A stretch of DNA of 64,000 nucleotides from an uncultured Lachnospiraceae bacterium (lineage in GTDB: Bacteria; Bacillota; Clostridia; Lachnospirales; Lachnospiraceae). Position numbers and translations under genes: made by a program. Under the pieces are notes generated by a model, which was not told where the DNA came from, did no database searches, and was given only the letters and a program-made list of their open reading frames with translations. Location of the stretch: contig CAMWQW010000003.1 of NCBI GenBank assembly GCA_947176505.1, positions 173,874 through 237,873 of the forward strand, in the 5' to 3' direction. Of the stretch, positions 26,187 to 35,473 are shown in pieces (positions within the stretch are counted from its first letter, which is position 1; each line of letters starts with the position of its first letter).

Positions 26187-27398
26187 TTATTCTGCCGCAT
26201 AATAGGCTGCAATTTTAGTGACCGCCTCAATCACACTCTCCACATCCTCATCGGTCATGGCATAGTAGAGCGGCAATGACATCATCTCCTCATACAGCTT
26301 CTCAGCATTCGGACACAACCCTCTCCGATACCCCAATTTCTCATAATACGGAAAATAATAGGTCGGTATATAATGCACATTACAGCACACATTTTCAGCC
26401 GCCATCGCATCGAAAAATTTTTTTCTGTCTATCGAAAGCTTCTCCGGCACGATACGGAGAATATATAAATGTCTTGTCGTATCAGATTCCGGTATCTCTT
26501 TTTGTACGATCAGAGACGGAATCTTTGCGAACGCCTCATTATATCTTGCCACAATTTCTTTTCTTCTCCTGCTGAACATCGGAAGCTTGTCAAGCTGGCT
26601 GATAATAAGCGCCGCCTGAATATCCGTCATACGATAATTATATCCGAGAGCCACCTGCTCATAATACCATGTACCGTCCGCTTCATGCTCCATCAAACTC
26701 GTGTCACGAGTAATTCCGTGAGCACGATAAAGTAATAGCTTACGATAAAGCGTCTCATCATTGGTGAGTACCGCGCCGCCTTCTCCGCCGGTGACAGTTT
26801 TCACCGGATGGAAACTGAACGTCGTCATATCCGCGATGGAACCGTTGGCTTTTCCTTTATATTTTGTCCCGATAACGTGAGCGCCGTCTTCAATCAACGT
26901 CAGGTTATGTTCTTCACAAATCTTCCGAATCGGCTCTAGGTCTACGGACTGTCCCGTATAATCTACCGCAACCACGGCTTTGGTCCTCTCCGTGACAGCC
27001 TCTTCTATTTTCTTCGGATCGATGTTGTATGTCTCCGGGTCGATATCCGCAAATACCGGTCTTGCGCCGCAGTACAAAGCACAATTGGCTGACGCGGCAA
27101 AGGTAATCGGCGTCGTGATCACCTCATCGCCTTCTCCCACTCCTGCCGCCATTGCTGCCATATGGAGCGCCGCCGTGCCGTTACTGCACACTACCGCATA
27201 TTTCGCACCGGTCACCGTACACAGCTTGTCTTCCAGCTCTTTAATCTTGGGACCGCATGTCAGATCGGCATACTTTAACACTTCTACCACTGCCTGAACA
27301 TCGGCGTCGTCTATATATTGATGCCCGTAGTATATCTTTGTCGCCCTCACAGGGGTGCCGCCTTCGATAGCCGGTTTATTTACCGCAGATTGATTCAT
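26187..27398 (-). CDS. pseC: UDP-4-amino-4,6-dideoxy-N-acetyl-beta-L-altrosamine transaminase
   Basis: A 403-residue DegT/DnrJ/EryC1 PLP aminotransferase. The PLP lysine is in TFSFHPVKTVTGGEGG (K200) and the cofactor aspartate in LIEDGAHVIG (D171). The HPVKTVTGGEGG block, the N-terminal IEGGTPVRATKIYYGHQYIDDADV and VVAVDYTGQSVDLEPI are typical of PseC. The enzyme aminates C4 of the 4-keto sugar made by PseB. The ATG at 27398 has AGGAG upstream; an earlier in-frame start adds 20 residues unlike the family. It follows pseB on the same strand, the usual order. Confidence 0.95.
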   Translation of the reverse strand: MNQSAVNKPAIEGGTPVRATKIYYGHQYIDDADVQAVVEVLKYADLTCGPKIKELEDKLCTVTGAKYAVVCSNGTAALHMAAMAAGVGEGDEVITTPITFAASANCALYCGARPVFADIDPETYNIDPKKIEEAVTERTKAVVAVDYTGQSVDLEPIRKICEEHNLTLIEDGAHVIGTKYKGKANGSIADMTTFSFHPVKTVTGGEGGAVLTNDETLYRKLLLYRAHGITRDTSLMEHEADGTWYYEQVALGYNYRMTDIQAALIISQLDKLPMFSRRRKEIVARYNEAFAKIPSLIVQKEIPESDTTRHLYILRIVPEKLSIDRKKFFDAMAAENVCCNVHYIPTYYFPYYEKLGYRRGLCPNAEKLYEEMMSLPLYYAMTDEDVESVIEAVTKIAAYYAAE

Positions 27399-27510
27399 CT
27401 TTTCTTCTCCTATACAAATCCTTATGCAATTCCCATACAATCCATAAAGGACATGCACTCGACATACATGTCCTTTATCGTTATCTTCTCTGTCAGGTTG
27501 ACGCAGACAA

Positions 27511-28506
27511 CTATTTCATCGGTTCAACGTCTTTCAACAATGTCCTGATATCCTCCACTGACAGCCACTCGGTATTCGTACCTGAACTGTATGAAAAACC
27601 TTCCTCCACCTTCTTGCCGCTCAAATCCGGCTGCTGTCTGTCATTCCACGTCATCTGCGGATATACGATAAAATGTTTATCATATTCATAGGTTGTGTGG
27701 GAATCCTCGGGAGTCACCATAATCTCATGCAGCTTCTCGCCCGGTCTGATACCCGTCTCTTTAATCTTACAGCCCGGCAGCATCGCCTCCGCCAGATCGG
27801 TAACCTTAAAGGATGGAATCTTGCTGATAAAGGTCTCTCCGCCCTTCGCTTCCGCAAGTGCCTTAATCACCAGCTCCACGCCCTGCGTCAGACTGATCCA
27901 GAAACGAGTCATTCTGACATCCGTCACCGGCATTTCAGTTCCTCCATCTTCAATCACCTTGCGGAATACCGGAATAACCGAACCACGGCTGCCTGCCACA
28001 TTTCCGTAGCGCACGATTGAGAAATTGATATCCTTCGCTCCCGCGTAGGCATTTGCCGCCACAAACAGCTTGTCCGATACAAGCTTCGTGCCGCCGTAAA
28101 GATTCACCGGGTTAACTGCCTTATCGGTAGACAATGCCACCACCCTGCTCACACCACAGTCAAGCGCCGCGTCAATAACGTTCATTGCGCCATGAATGTT
28201 TGTCTTGATTGCCTCATTAGGGTTGTATTCACATGCCGGCACCTGCTTTAACGCCGCCGCATGGATAATATAATCGACACCTTCGCATGCTCTTTTAAGA
28301 CGTTCTACATCTCTTACATCTCCGATAAAGAACCGCAGCTTATCTGCATATTCTTTAAACTCGTCTGCCATCATCCACTGTTTAAATTCATCTCTGGAAT
28401 AGATGATGATTTTCTTAGGTTCATAATGTGTCAGTACATATCTGGAAAAACATTTTCCGAAAGAACCTGTTCCTCCTGTCACCAGAATCGTTTTATTATT
28501 TAACAT
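27511..28506 (-). CDS. pseB: UDP-N-acetylglucosamine 4,6-dehydratase (inverting)
   Basis: 331 residues of the extended SDR family. The NAD(P) motif TGGTGSFGK begins at residue 10, STDKAVNPVNLYG holds the active-site S-T-D-K, and Y137/K141 form the YxxxK pair in LYGGTKLVSDKL. HAAALKQVPACEYNP and NVAGSRGSVIPVF are PseB hallmarks. It performs the first pathway step, UDP-GlcNAc to UDP-2-acetamido-2,6-dideoxy-beta-L-arabino-4-hexulose. A well-formed promoter lies 45-72 bases upstream. It heads an operon with pseC and the membrane protein that follows. Confidence 0.96.
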   Translation of the reverse strand: MLNNKTILVTGGTGSFGKCFSRYVLTHYEPKKIIIYSRDEFKQWMMADEFKEYADKLRFFIGDVRDVERLKRACEGVDYIIHAAALKQVPACEYNPNEAIKTNIHGAMNVIDAALDCGVSRVVALSTDKAVNPVNLYGGTKLVSDKLFVAANAYAGAKDINFSIVRYGNVAGSRGSVIPVFRKVIEDGGTEMPVTDVRMTRFWISLTQGVELVIKALAEAKGGETFISKIPSFKVTDLAEAMLPGCKIKETGIRPGEKLHEIMVTPEDSHTTYEYDKHFIVYPQMTWNDRQQPDLSGKKVEEGFSYSSGTNTEWLSVEDIRTLLKDVEPMK

Positions 28507-28550
28507 GAGTTTTCCTCCGCATCAAAATAAAGTCTCATACATCGTTCACT

Positions 28551-28578
28551 AGTATATCATAGGGAAAATCTGTTTGCA
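28551..28578 (-). promoter_or_regulatory. Extended -10 sigma-A promoter for pseB-pseC
   Basis: On the minus strand TTGCAA is followed after 16 bases by TATACT, preceded by TGA to make an extended -10 (TGATATACT). The same core, TATGATATACTAG, stands before the DUF3048 gene at 45205-45217. Confidence 0.6.
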
Positions 28579-28604
28579 ATCTTCCTTGTTTATTGACATC
28601 TTCC

Positions 28605-30233
28605 TTAGTTACAGAAAAAATACACGTTGCAATACTTTTCGGAAAACATAAGCTGACCGTTATTCGTCTCCCACTGTTCACCGACTGCATCTCTTACTGC
28701 CTGCTCATCCGTATCCGCTGCATTTGCCAAGTACACGACCAGCGCGTCAGCGTTCTGTATTCTCTCGGCATTGGCATACAGCTCATCCTGCGCTCCCCGC
28801 TGCACATCCACAAAATATACCTCCGGATAGGCAAACAATTCATTCGCCACATCCCAGATACACCATTCCTCGCCCTTTTTGTACAGATAAACCACCGGAA
28901 TATCTTTCGCCGCGCATTCTTCGGCAAACGCCACCTGCTCCGCATCCTCAGGGTAGAGGAATTCCACCCCGTCAAGCCGATGTCCCCAAGCAAGCATGAC
29001 CAGACAAAATACGACTCCTAATATCCCGATGTACTTCTTATCCCCGATGGCAAAAGCAATTCCCGCAAAGACTAACAGCACGACAATACCGTAGATTGGA
29101 AGCTGATAGCGGACGGATGTGCCGCCGAGAAGGAGCGCCGTCTTAGAGACCGCAAGAAAATATCCTACCGCCGTAAACACAAGCATCATATATCCAGTCC
29201 CAAGGCTGCCGCCTTTGTTTCTTCGGCGCACCGTTACAGCAAGCATCGTCACGACGAGTAAGACGATAAAAAGCAAAAGAATCCATAACAAATGTCCGAA
29301 CACATATCTGTTCATCAAATCCAAGAAAAAACCGATTCTCTGAAACGTGTTGGAAAGGTTGAAGAAGTTCTCCGTCGCCTGCGCTCCCCGCTGTCCTCGA
29401 AACATCTGCCCCAAACAGGACGGATAAGTCAGATAAGCGAGTACCAATGCGATACCTTGCGCTGCGCCGTATCTGATACAGTTCCACAGATTCCTGTCTC
29501 TCCACAGAAGCCACACGCCAAAAGCAATCGCCAGAAAAAACAAAAAGATGAAATAGTAATACTGCGTCAAAAAACCGATATACGTCGCCACTGCCATCGG
29601 TATGAGACACTTTCCGACAGACAGCTTCTTCTCATCAGCCTCCACCGCACGCACATGCAGAATCGCACAAAGCAGTACCAAAACCGTCAGCATCTCATAC
29701 ATTCTGATAAACACAACGCCGCTCAGTGCAGCAGGTGTCAGACCATAGAAGCCCGTTACAAACAGCGGTATTTTCTTATCCCGTCCGCAGACCAAATACG
29801 ACAAATATGTCAGTAAAATAAGATTGACGCCGTGTAAAAGAAGATTCACCGACAGCCCAATCCACTTCGAGAATACATTCGGCACCAAAGACGCCACCGT
29901 GTGGAATAACCAATAATACATCGGCGGATGCACATCCCACGATTGAACCAGCTTCACCAGTCCATATTGAAAACGCTGATCGGGAAGGACCACAAACTCA
30001 TTCCGATAAGTTTCTCCGTCCATCCACTGTCCGTCCTCCACGTAGAAACCGTTCGTGCGCGCCGTGGCATAATAGGTATAGTACTCGTCTTCGTGGAATC
30101 CTTGTTTCTGTGTACAGAAATAAAAGGCGGCTGCCATCTGCACCACCCAGATTATCAACAATGCTATGAGGTATTTCCAGTTCTCTTTTTTTAAACACCT
30201 TTTTAACCTACCGCTGTTATGCTGCTGTCTCAT
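28605..30233 (-). CDS. GT39-like (GT-C) membrane glycosyltransferase
   Basis: 542 residues with about eleven membrane segments and a C-terminal soluble domain. The first periplasmic loop carries HEDEYYTYY (residues 47-55) and further on WDVHPPMYYWLFH; an acidic pair followed by a HPP motif in the next loop is the mark of PMT/ArnT-like GT39 and GT83 enzymes, which use a polyprenyl-phosphate-linked sugar. It would glycosylate a lipid, protein or polymer at the outer face of the membrane. It is the last gene of the long minus-strand glycosyltransferase operon. The acceptor is unknown. Confidence 0.85.
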   Translation of the reverse strand: MRQQHNSGRLKRCLKKENWKYLIALLIIWVVQMAAAFYFCTQKQGFHEDEYYTYYATARTNGFYVEDGQWMDGETYRNEFVVLPDQRFQYGLVKLVQSWDVHPPMYYWLFHTVASLVPNVFSKWIGLSVNLLLHGVNLILLTYLSYLVCGRDKKIPLFVTGFYGLTPAALSGVVFIRMYEMLTVLVLLCAILHVRAVEADEKKLSVGKCLIPMAVATYIGFLTQYYYFIFLFFLAIAFGVWLLWRDRNLWNCIRYGAAQGIALVLAYLTYPSCLGQMFRGQRGAQATENFFNLSNTFQRIGFFLDLMNRYVFGHLLWILLLFIVLLVVTMLAVTVRRRNKGGSLGTGYMMLVFTAVGYFLAVSKTALLLGGTSVRYQLPIYGIVVLLVFAGIAFAIGDKKYIGILGVVFCLVMLAWGHRLDGVEFLYPEDAEQVAFAEECAAKDIPVVYLYKKGEEWCIWDVANELFAYPEVYFVDVQRGAQDELYANAERIQNADALVVYLANAADTDEQAVRDAVGEQWETNNGQLMFSEKYCNVYFFCN

Positions 30234-30258
30234 TCCTGTTGTCTGCTATCTCCTGTTC

Positions 30259-31254
30259 TTATCCTTGCCGTGCAGCTTTCATTTTCTTCGCATGAACTTT
30301 TCTGACGGTCCTTGGTGCAATCGTCAAAAGCAGCAGATATACCTTATTTTTCCCCGTCAGATAAGGATTTATGACACTGTCGCACAGATGTCTTCGCAAA
30401 TATCTTTTGACACGGCAATAGAAATCGTTATCCTTTGTCATCTGGGAAATCGGTACATGAAGCAAGTAATCCAGTCTCTGATACAAATTAAAGCGTACCG
30501 CATAAGAATGCAGTCCGGGATACTTCCGGTCAACAAGCTCCTGCATCTTATCGGCATTATCCACGATATCCAGAAACACCCGCGAAAAACTGTCCTGCGT
30601 CCTGCTTCGGGTAGTGCTCTGTTTACGGCACACCACATGATAACACTGCTTCGGCAGAATCATAATACCGTCTATTTCCTGAAGCAGCTCTGCTAACAGG
30701 CTGAAATCCTCGTTCAAAACTCCCTCCGGGAATCTGTGTTTCTCCAACAGACCGCGCTTTACCAGCTTCGTGCAGAAAGAGCAGTCTCCCTTGTGCAGCA
30801 GCAAATCTTTCAGAAAATCCTGTGCCGTGCAGAACACTTCCCCGGCAGGCGGTGTACACACATCCGGCAGGCGTGTGCCGTCCTCGTCCACCTCATCTCT
30901 GGATATCTGGACAATCGGCGCCCGATCCATATGCATGGCAGCAATCATCAGTTCATACATATCCGGTTCAATATAATCATCGCTGTCCACAAAACCAAGA
31001 TATTCCCCCTTTGCCAGCTTGATTCCTATATTGCGCGCAGACGAAGCGCCACCGTTCTTCTTATGATATGTCCTGATGCGGTAGTCCTCCAAAGCAAGCC
31101 GCTCACACAGCCGATCCGTACCGTCTGTGGATCCGTCGTCTATGAGAAGAATTTCTAAATCCGCATATGTCTGTGCGCAGATAGATTTCACACACTTTTC
31201 CAGACAGTCTATGGAATTATATACCGGTACAATCACACTGATCTTCTCAGCCAT
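30259..31254 (-). CDS. Glycosyltransferase family 2
   Basis: 331 residues with a GT-A domain: ISVIVPVYNSIDCLEKC, LIDDGSTDGTD and the metal-binding VDSDDYIEPDM. The second half is helical and basic and may lie on the membrane. The ATG at 31254 comes two bases after the upstream stop, and a longer in-frame reading overlaps the previous gene with unrelated sequence, so the short form is chosen. It resembles the EpsJ/CpsI type of exopolysaccharide transferase. Donor and acceptor are not predictable. Confidence 0.9.
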   Translation of the reverse strand: MAEKISVIVPVYNSIDCLEKCVKSICAQTYADLEILLIDDGSTDGTDRLCERLALEDYRIRTYHKKNGGASSARNIGIKLAKGEYLGFVDSDDYIEPDMYELMIAAMHMDRAPIVQISRDEVDEDGTRLPDVCTPPAGEVFCTAQDFLKDLLLHKGDCSFCTKLVKRGLLEKHRFPEGVLNEDFSLLAELLQEIDGIMILPKQCYHVVCRKQSTTRSRTQDSFSRVFLDIVDNADKMQELVDRKYPGLHSYAVRFNLYQRLDYLLHVPISQMTKDNDFYCRVKRYLRRHLCDSVINPYLTGKNKVYLLLLTIAPRTVRKVHAKKMKAARQG

Positions 31255-31256
31255 GT

Positions 31257-32441
31257 CTATATCGTCCCTTCCGTCATTGCCCGGTACATTTTGCCCGGTC
31301 TTACTGGCTCCGCCACGCTCAAAGGACCAGTCTTTGCCGACGCGATTTCTCCATGCAATAGACTTTCCGAGAACCTCAGAAGCTCTTTTGCCGCATGCTC
31401 CGCATTCCACGTATCACGTATCGTTTCATACGCAGCATATCCCATCTTCTGAAATTTCTGCCAATCCGCAAAAAGCTCCAGAACCAGCTCTTCCATTTTC
31501 TCATACTGATCTTTCGGATAAACAAGACCGTTTACTCCATGCCGTATCAGATAAGGAGCCGCACCTACCTGCGCGTTGACTACTTCCACGCATCCGCTGT
31601 TCATTCCTTCATTGACAACAGCGCCCCATCCCTCCAGATAATTGCTTGTAAAAAGATGTATGTGGCACTTCTCCATCACATCGCGCACCTGTTCCGGCGC
31701 CGTATAACCGTACAACTGAAAATGCTGCGACAATCCTAAGCTTTCCACATCATGTCTGATTGCCGGCTCCATCTCTCCGTCTCCCAGCATATGAATATAA
31801 AAATCATATCCTCTGTCACGCAGCGTTTTCGCAAGTCTCACCACATATTCCGGATGCTTCAAAGGGATAAATCTGCCCGCCCACACAATATGGAGTGCGC
31901 CATCCTGCGGTTTCATAGACGTAAGCTGCTCTTCATTGTACGTACGCAGGGGTGTAAAATATCCCCACTTAAACATCTTACCGGGATATGCGCCAATCAG
32001 ATGAAAATCAGATGCCGTATATGCGCCGGCACACAGCATACACACATTACGTTTACGGTATTTGATATGTTCACCGTACTTAGCAGCCAATCCCCGGGGC
32101 GAGACCGCCTTCCACTGTCCTTCCCTGTACAGACGCTCACTAACGCGAAGAGTCGTCTTACCGGTCGCAAGTCTGGATGCCGCAATATCCTCTCTGCCTG
32201 TCCACCCAAGCAATACCACATCACTCTCTGCTATCTTCTTAAGGCAGTCATATTCCGCTTCGTACAAACACTGCACATAGGGAAGCTTATTTAAATCCAC
32301 TCCCCACCCCATGGCAACCCGCTCTTTCTCCATCGGCATCGTCTGGATAAATGTATAATCTTCACCCAGCTCTTGATAAAGCGCTTCACATAACGGAATC
32401 TGATGATGATTGATATAGTTGGACACAAATGTAAATGTCAT
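31257..32441 (-). CDS. Glycosyltransferase family 4
   Basis: 394 residues with two Rossmann-like domains (GT-B). The C-terminal domain shows LHIVWAGRFIPLKHPEYVVRLA, LHMLGDGEMEPAI-like IHMLGDGEMEP, LYGYTAPEQVRDVM and the donor-binding E-x7-E block SNYLEGWGAVVNEGMNSG. The N terminus FTFVSNYINHHQIPLCEAL is typical of exopolysaccharide GT4 enzymes. Its ATG overlaps the upstream stop by four bases (ATGA), which shows translational coupling. The sugar specificity is unknown. Confidence 0.9.
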   Translation of the reverse strand: MTFTFVSNYINHHQIPLCEALYQELGEDYTFIQTMPMEKERVAMGWGVDLNKLPYVQCLYEAEYDCLKKIAESDVVLLGWTGREDIAASRLATGKTTLRVSERLYREGQWKAVSPRGLAAKYGEHIKYRKRNVCMLCAGAYTASDFHLIGAYPGKMFKWGYFTPLRTYNEEQLTSMKPQDGALHIVWAGRFIPLKHPEYVVRLAKTLRDRGYDFYIHMLGDGEMEPAIRHDVESLGLSQHFQLYGYTAPEQVRDVMEKCHIHLFTSNYLEGWGAVVNEGMNSGCVEVVNAQVGAAPYLIRHGVNGLVYPKDQYEKMEELVLELFADWQKFQKMGYAAYETIRDTWNAEHAAKELLRFSESLLHGEIASAKTGPLSVAEPVRPGKMYRAMTEGTI

Positions 32442-33724
32442 GATAAAATCTCCCGATAGATATGTATCAGTCGGTAATAATTTTGATCCGCATCGTGGTT
32501 TACCCGCGCATGTTTTCTGGCATTATCCGAAAAGCGCTCCACGATAGCTTCCTTCGTAAAGATTTCAATAATCCTGTCTGCCAGTGCCTCCACATCTCCA
32601 GCGGGATAGAGCATACCATCTCCGCCGTCTGTCAGCAGATTATGTACTCCTCCCACATCGGCAGCCACACAAGGCACGCCAAGCAGCATCGCCTCTCCGA
32701 GTGAATTGGGAGAATTCTCTAACGCGGACGGAAGCACGAAAAGATGGCTCTGCAAATACTGCTCTTTCATCTCCTCCGCCGTCAGCTTACCCAGCATAGT
32801 AATCTTATCGTCAAGATGATTCTCCTTAATCAATTTTCTAAGATATTTACCATACGCAGATAATTTCAGTCTGTCCTGCAAAGTACCGCTTTCGATAATA
32901 TTATTACCTGCCACATAGACATGTGCATCGGGAAATTGTTCCAACACCCTCGGCATCGCCCTAAGAAGATAATGAAATCCCTTGAGCGGGTAATCACCCT
33001 GACTTAAGAAGATACTGTACGGTCTGCAGGTTGTTCTTTTCCACCGGTCATGGTAGAAAATCCCCCGTAGCGTTTCATTCAGATAATAATATTTTGCCTC
33101 CGGATTCATCTTCTGTGCCTGCGTAATGTCAAAGTCTGTTCTGCCCGCAACATTACCCGTTAAAAGCAGTGCCTTTTTCTCATTCTCACCGCGTTTCTTA
33201 AACTTCTTCTGCTGCTGTCTGATACTGTCATGTCTGATTCGGTCACGCAGCGTTACCTGCCTTTGCACCTTTGACGGCAAATCAGCCATATACTCTTCCG
33301 CAATGGCACTGCATACTCCCTGTATAGCCACCAACGTCCTCTCAGGGCGTCCGTATGTCTTGATACACGCCAAAGTATGCGGAAACTCCGTGCCGAACAC
33401 ATGCAGAATATCCGGTTTAAATTCCTCCAGTATCTCGCCAAAACGCTTCTCTAATCCGTCGTCATATATTTCGGGAGCATCCAAATTTTCCAGAAATCCG
33501 TAGCAGTGGCATGTGGTATTCTCTCCAAGCTGCAACAGACGGTGAAAGTTTCCCATCTCCTCGTCCGCCGGAAAGGCAATTCCCAATTCAATGCGGTTCC
33601 AGCCTTGTTCCTGTACAACCCTCTCCAACAATCCACTCAGCCAGCCTTCCCTGCTGCTGTAGGAAACTCCGAGCTGTCTTGCGATTGTAGGAAGCATAAT
33701 GTTACATACCCATAGTACTTTCAT
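32438..33724 (-). CDS. Glycosyltransferase family 4
   Basis: 428 residues, GT-B fold, starting MKVLWVCNIMLPTIARQLG. The C-terminal nucleotide-sugar domain has FLSQGDYPLKGFHYLLRAMP, VYVAGNNI, ITMLGKLTAEEMKEQYL and the donor block PSALENSPNSLGEAMLLG. The ATG at 33724 has GGAGGG seven bases upstream; an in-frame ATG at 33757 would overlap the previous gene and lies before the ribosome binding site. It probably adds one sugar of the exopolysaccharide repeat unit in the cytoplasm. Confidence 0.9.
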   Translation of the reverse strand: MKVLWVCNIMLPTIARQLGVSYSSREGWLSGLLERVVQEQGWNRIELGIAFPADEEMGNFHRLLQLGENTTCHCYGFLENLDAPEIYDDGLEKRFGEILEEFKPDILHVFGTEFPHTLACIKTYGRPERTLVAIQGVCSAIAEEYMADLPSKVQRQVTLRDRIRHDSIRQQQKKFKKRGENEKKALLLTGNVAGRTDFDITQAQKMNPEAKYYYLNETLRGIFYHDRWKRTTCRPYSIFLSQGDYPLKGFHYLLRAMPRVLEQFPDAHVYVAGNNIIESGTLQDRLKLSAYGKYLRKLIKENHLDDKITMLGKLTAEEMKEQYLQSHLFVLPSALENSPNSLGEAMLLGVPCVAADVGGVHNLLTDGGDGMLYPAGDVEALADRIIEIFTKEAIVERFSDNARKHARVNHDADQNYYRLIHIYREILS

Positions 33725-33753
33725 GTCTCTTCCCTCCGAAGTATTGTCAATTG

Positions 33754-34623
33754 TCATCTGGATTTATTTCTATAGATCAGTTTCCTCTTGATGGTCTGAT
33801 ATATTCCTGCCGTCACAGGATTTTTGGCAATCCACGTTCTTACAGGTGCAAGCGTCAACGCCATAATCAGGCGGTATCTGCGCACTTTCGAGGCAGGCAT
33901 ATACTTACGCACAATCTCTCTGTGTTCTCGGCGCGAGCGCTTCTCATTCTCCCGTGACTCGGAAAAACCGCCTCCCTCATAGCGTGCCACTGTTATCGGC
34001 ATATACACCGTCTTTGCACAAGCTGTATAATAGCACCACAGAAAATGTTCATAGTCAGCCCGCACCGCGTAAGCAGTGTCAAAACCTCTTGCGTGAAGCA
34101 GCCCGGCGTCATAGAAACATGCCTGATGGCAGGGCAGATTGCGGTAACATGCAAAATCGTCAATCGAAGGATTAGACTTCACCAATGTATTCGTCAACCG
34201 CTCATAAATATCCCCATAGAAAATACACTGACGCACTTTTGATGAACCGTATGCACTCTGTTCCCCCAGCTTTATACCAAGCTTCTCAATTCGCTCCCGA
34301 ACCCTGCTAAGCACTTCCTTGTCATAGAAGGTATCACCACAGTTCAAGAAGAAAACATAGTCTCCCTGTACATGCTTAAGCGCCTGATTCATGGCATCAT
34401 ATATGCCCTCATCCTTCTCCCTTATAAGACAGAACTGATGGGAATGATACAGAATCAGACCCTTTAAATCATCATCCAAATATTTTACCGTGGCTTCATC
34501 GACAGAACCGCCGTCTTTGATAATCACCTCATAATCCTGCTCCGTCTGACTGCGGATACTGTCAATCGTCTCCCGCAGTTTTTCTCCCGCGTTTAAGCAC
34601 ACTACAATAATGCTGAAGGTCAT
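33754..34623 (-). CDS. Glycosyltransferase family 2 (WcaA/WcaE-like)
   Basis: 289 residues: FSIIVVCLNAGEKLRETIDS, VIIKDGGSVDEAT, REKDEGIYDAMNQALKH and FLNCGDTFYD. The combination of DGGS, the EKDxGIYDAMN block and NxGD in place of the usual DxD is typical of the colanic-acid WcaE/Alg-like branch of GT2. It begins 30 bases after the stop of the next gene upstream and sits in the same operon. The C-terminal quarter is basic (TIKRKLIYRNKSR). Confidence 0.9.
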   Translation of the reverse strand: MTFSIIVVCLNAGEKLRETIDSIRSQTEQDYEVIIKDGGSVDEATVKYLDDDLKGLILYHSHQFCLIREKDEGIYDAMNQALKHVQGDYVFFLNCGDTFYDKEVLSRVRERIEKLGIKLGEQSAYGSSKVRQCIFYGDIYERLTNTLVKSNPSIDDFACYRNLPCHQACFYDAGLLHARGFDTAYAVRADYEHFLWCYYTACAKTVYMPITVARYEGGGFSESRENEKRSRREHREIVRKYMPASKVRRYRLIMALTLAPVRTWIAKNPVTAGIYQTIKRKLIYRNKSR

Positions 34624-34656
34624 ACTCTCTTCTCCCGTTTCACATTGTCTGCACTG

Positions 34657-35436
34657 TTATCCCTTAGCTTCCCGCACCCCGTCCTTCATCCATAAATACG
34701 CCTGCTTCATCGAAATATCCCTGCACATTTCTTTCCTGTGTACCCACAGAAAGCGAAACGACAGTGGCAGCGCCAGCCAGCCGTACAGATAATGGTATAA
34801 AACGCCTCTATCTTTAAAGAATTTCTCATGATACCCGCTAAACCACGTGGATTCTCTCTCAACTTCCTCCCCGATACAGATTGTATGGGAATATATCTTC
34901 AAACCGGCTTTCAGGCAATCTTTTAGAAAAAGGCTGTCTTCCCCGTTGCTGTATTTTGCGCCACCGCCAAAAAGCAGTGAATAATGCACATTGGCACGCA
35001 GCAGGGCATCATGCTTTGCAGTAATGCTGTATGCCGGGTATCTGCCGTAATTACGGTAAGTTATCCGATGAATATCATCATTCCAGTATGTTCGTCTGGA
35101 AGGCGCCACTTTCACATTGACAAGAATCATATCTGCGTCGGGAAGCTCCTCATACGCTCCGCGGATCTTCGCTTCATAATCTTTAGACAGCACGATATCT
35201 TCATCCGAGAAAACACAGACATCCGCATTTGCATGCAATAATGCAGTATTGCGGCTCAGTCCCACGCCTCTCTCCGGCATGGAAAAAACCTGCATTTTAT
35301 GTCCGGAATCTATGATTTCCTCATAGCCGTATCGCCCGCATTGGTTTACAATTACGGAGTCGGTACTTATATGCATTTGTCTGATCAATGCGCCGGCATC
35401 TTTATCCACCGCCGACACCAAAAGCTGTATTCTCAT
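34657..35436 (-). CDS. Glycosyltransferase family 2-like protein
   Basis: 259 residues. The N terminus MRIQLLVSAVDKDAGALI is followed by VIVNQCGRYGYEEI, RGVGLSRNTALLHA and CVFSDEDIVLSKDYEAKI, the last giving the acidic triad of a GT-A fold. The usual DDGS motif is replaced, so this belongs to a divergent GT2 branch (GlycoTran_2-like, seen in Firmicutes capsule loci). The ATG at 35436 has GAAGG directly before it; the longer reading to 35493 overlaps the upstream gene. It would act at the cytoplasmic face of the membrane on the growing repeat unit. Confidence 0.82.
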   Translation of the reverse strand: MRIQLLVSAVDKDAGALIRQMHISTDSVIVNQCGRYGYEEIIDSGHKMQVFSMPERGVGLSRNTALLHANADVCVFSDEDIVLSKDYEAKIRGAYEELPDADMILVNVKVAPSRRTYWNDDIHRITYRNYGRYPAYSITAKHDALLRANVHYSLLFGGGAKYSNGEDSLFLKDCLKAGLKIYSHTICIGEEVERESTWFSGYHEKFFKDRGVLYHYLYGWLALPLSFRFLWVHRKEMCRDISMKQAYLWMKDGVREAKG

Positions 35437-35473
35437 AACCTTCACCCGTTGCGTCCTGTCATGGAAAAGCACT

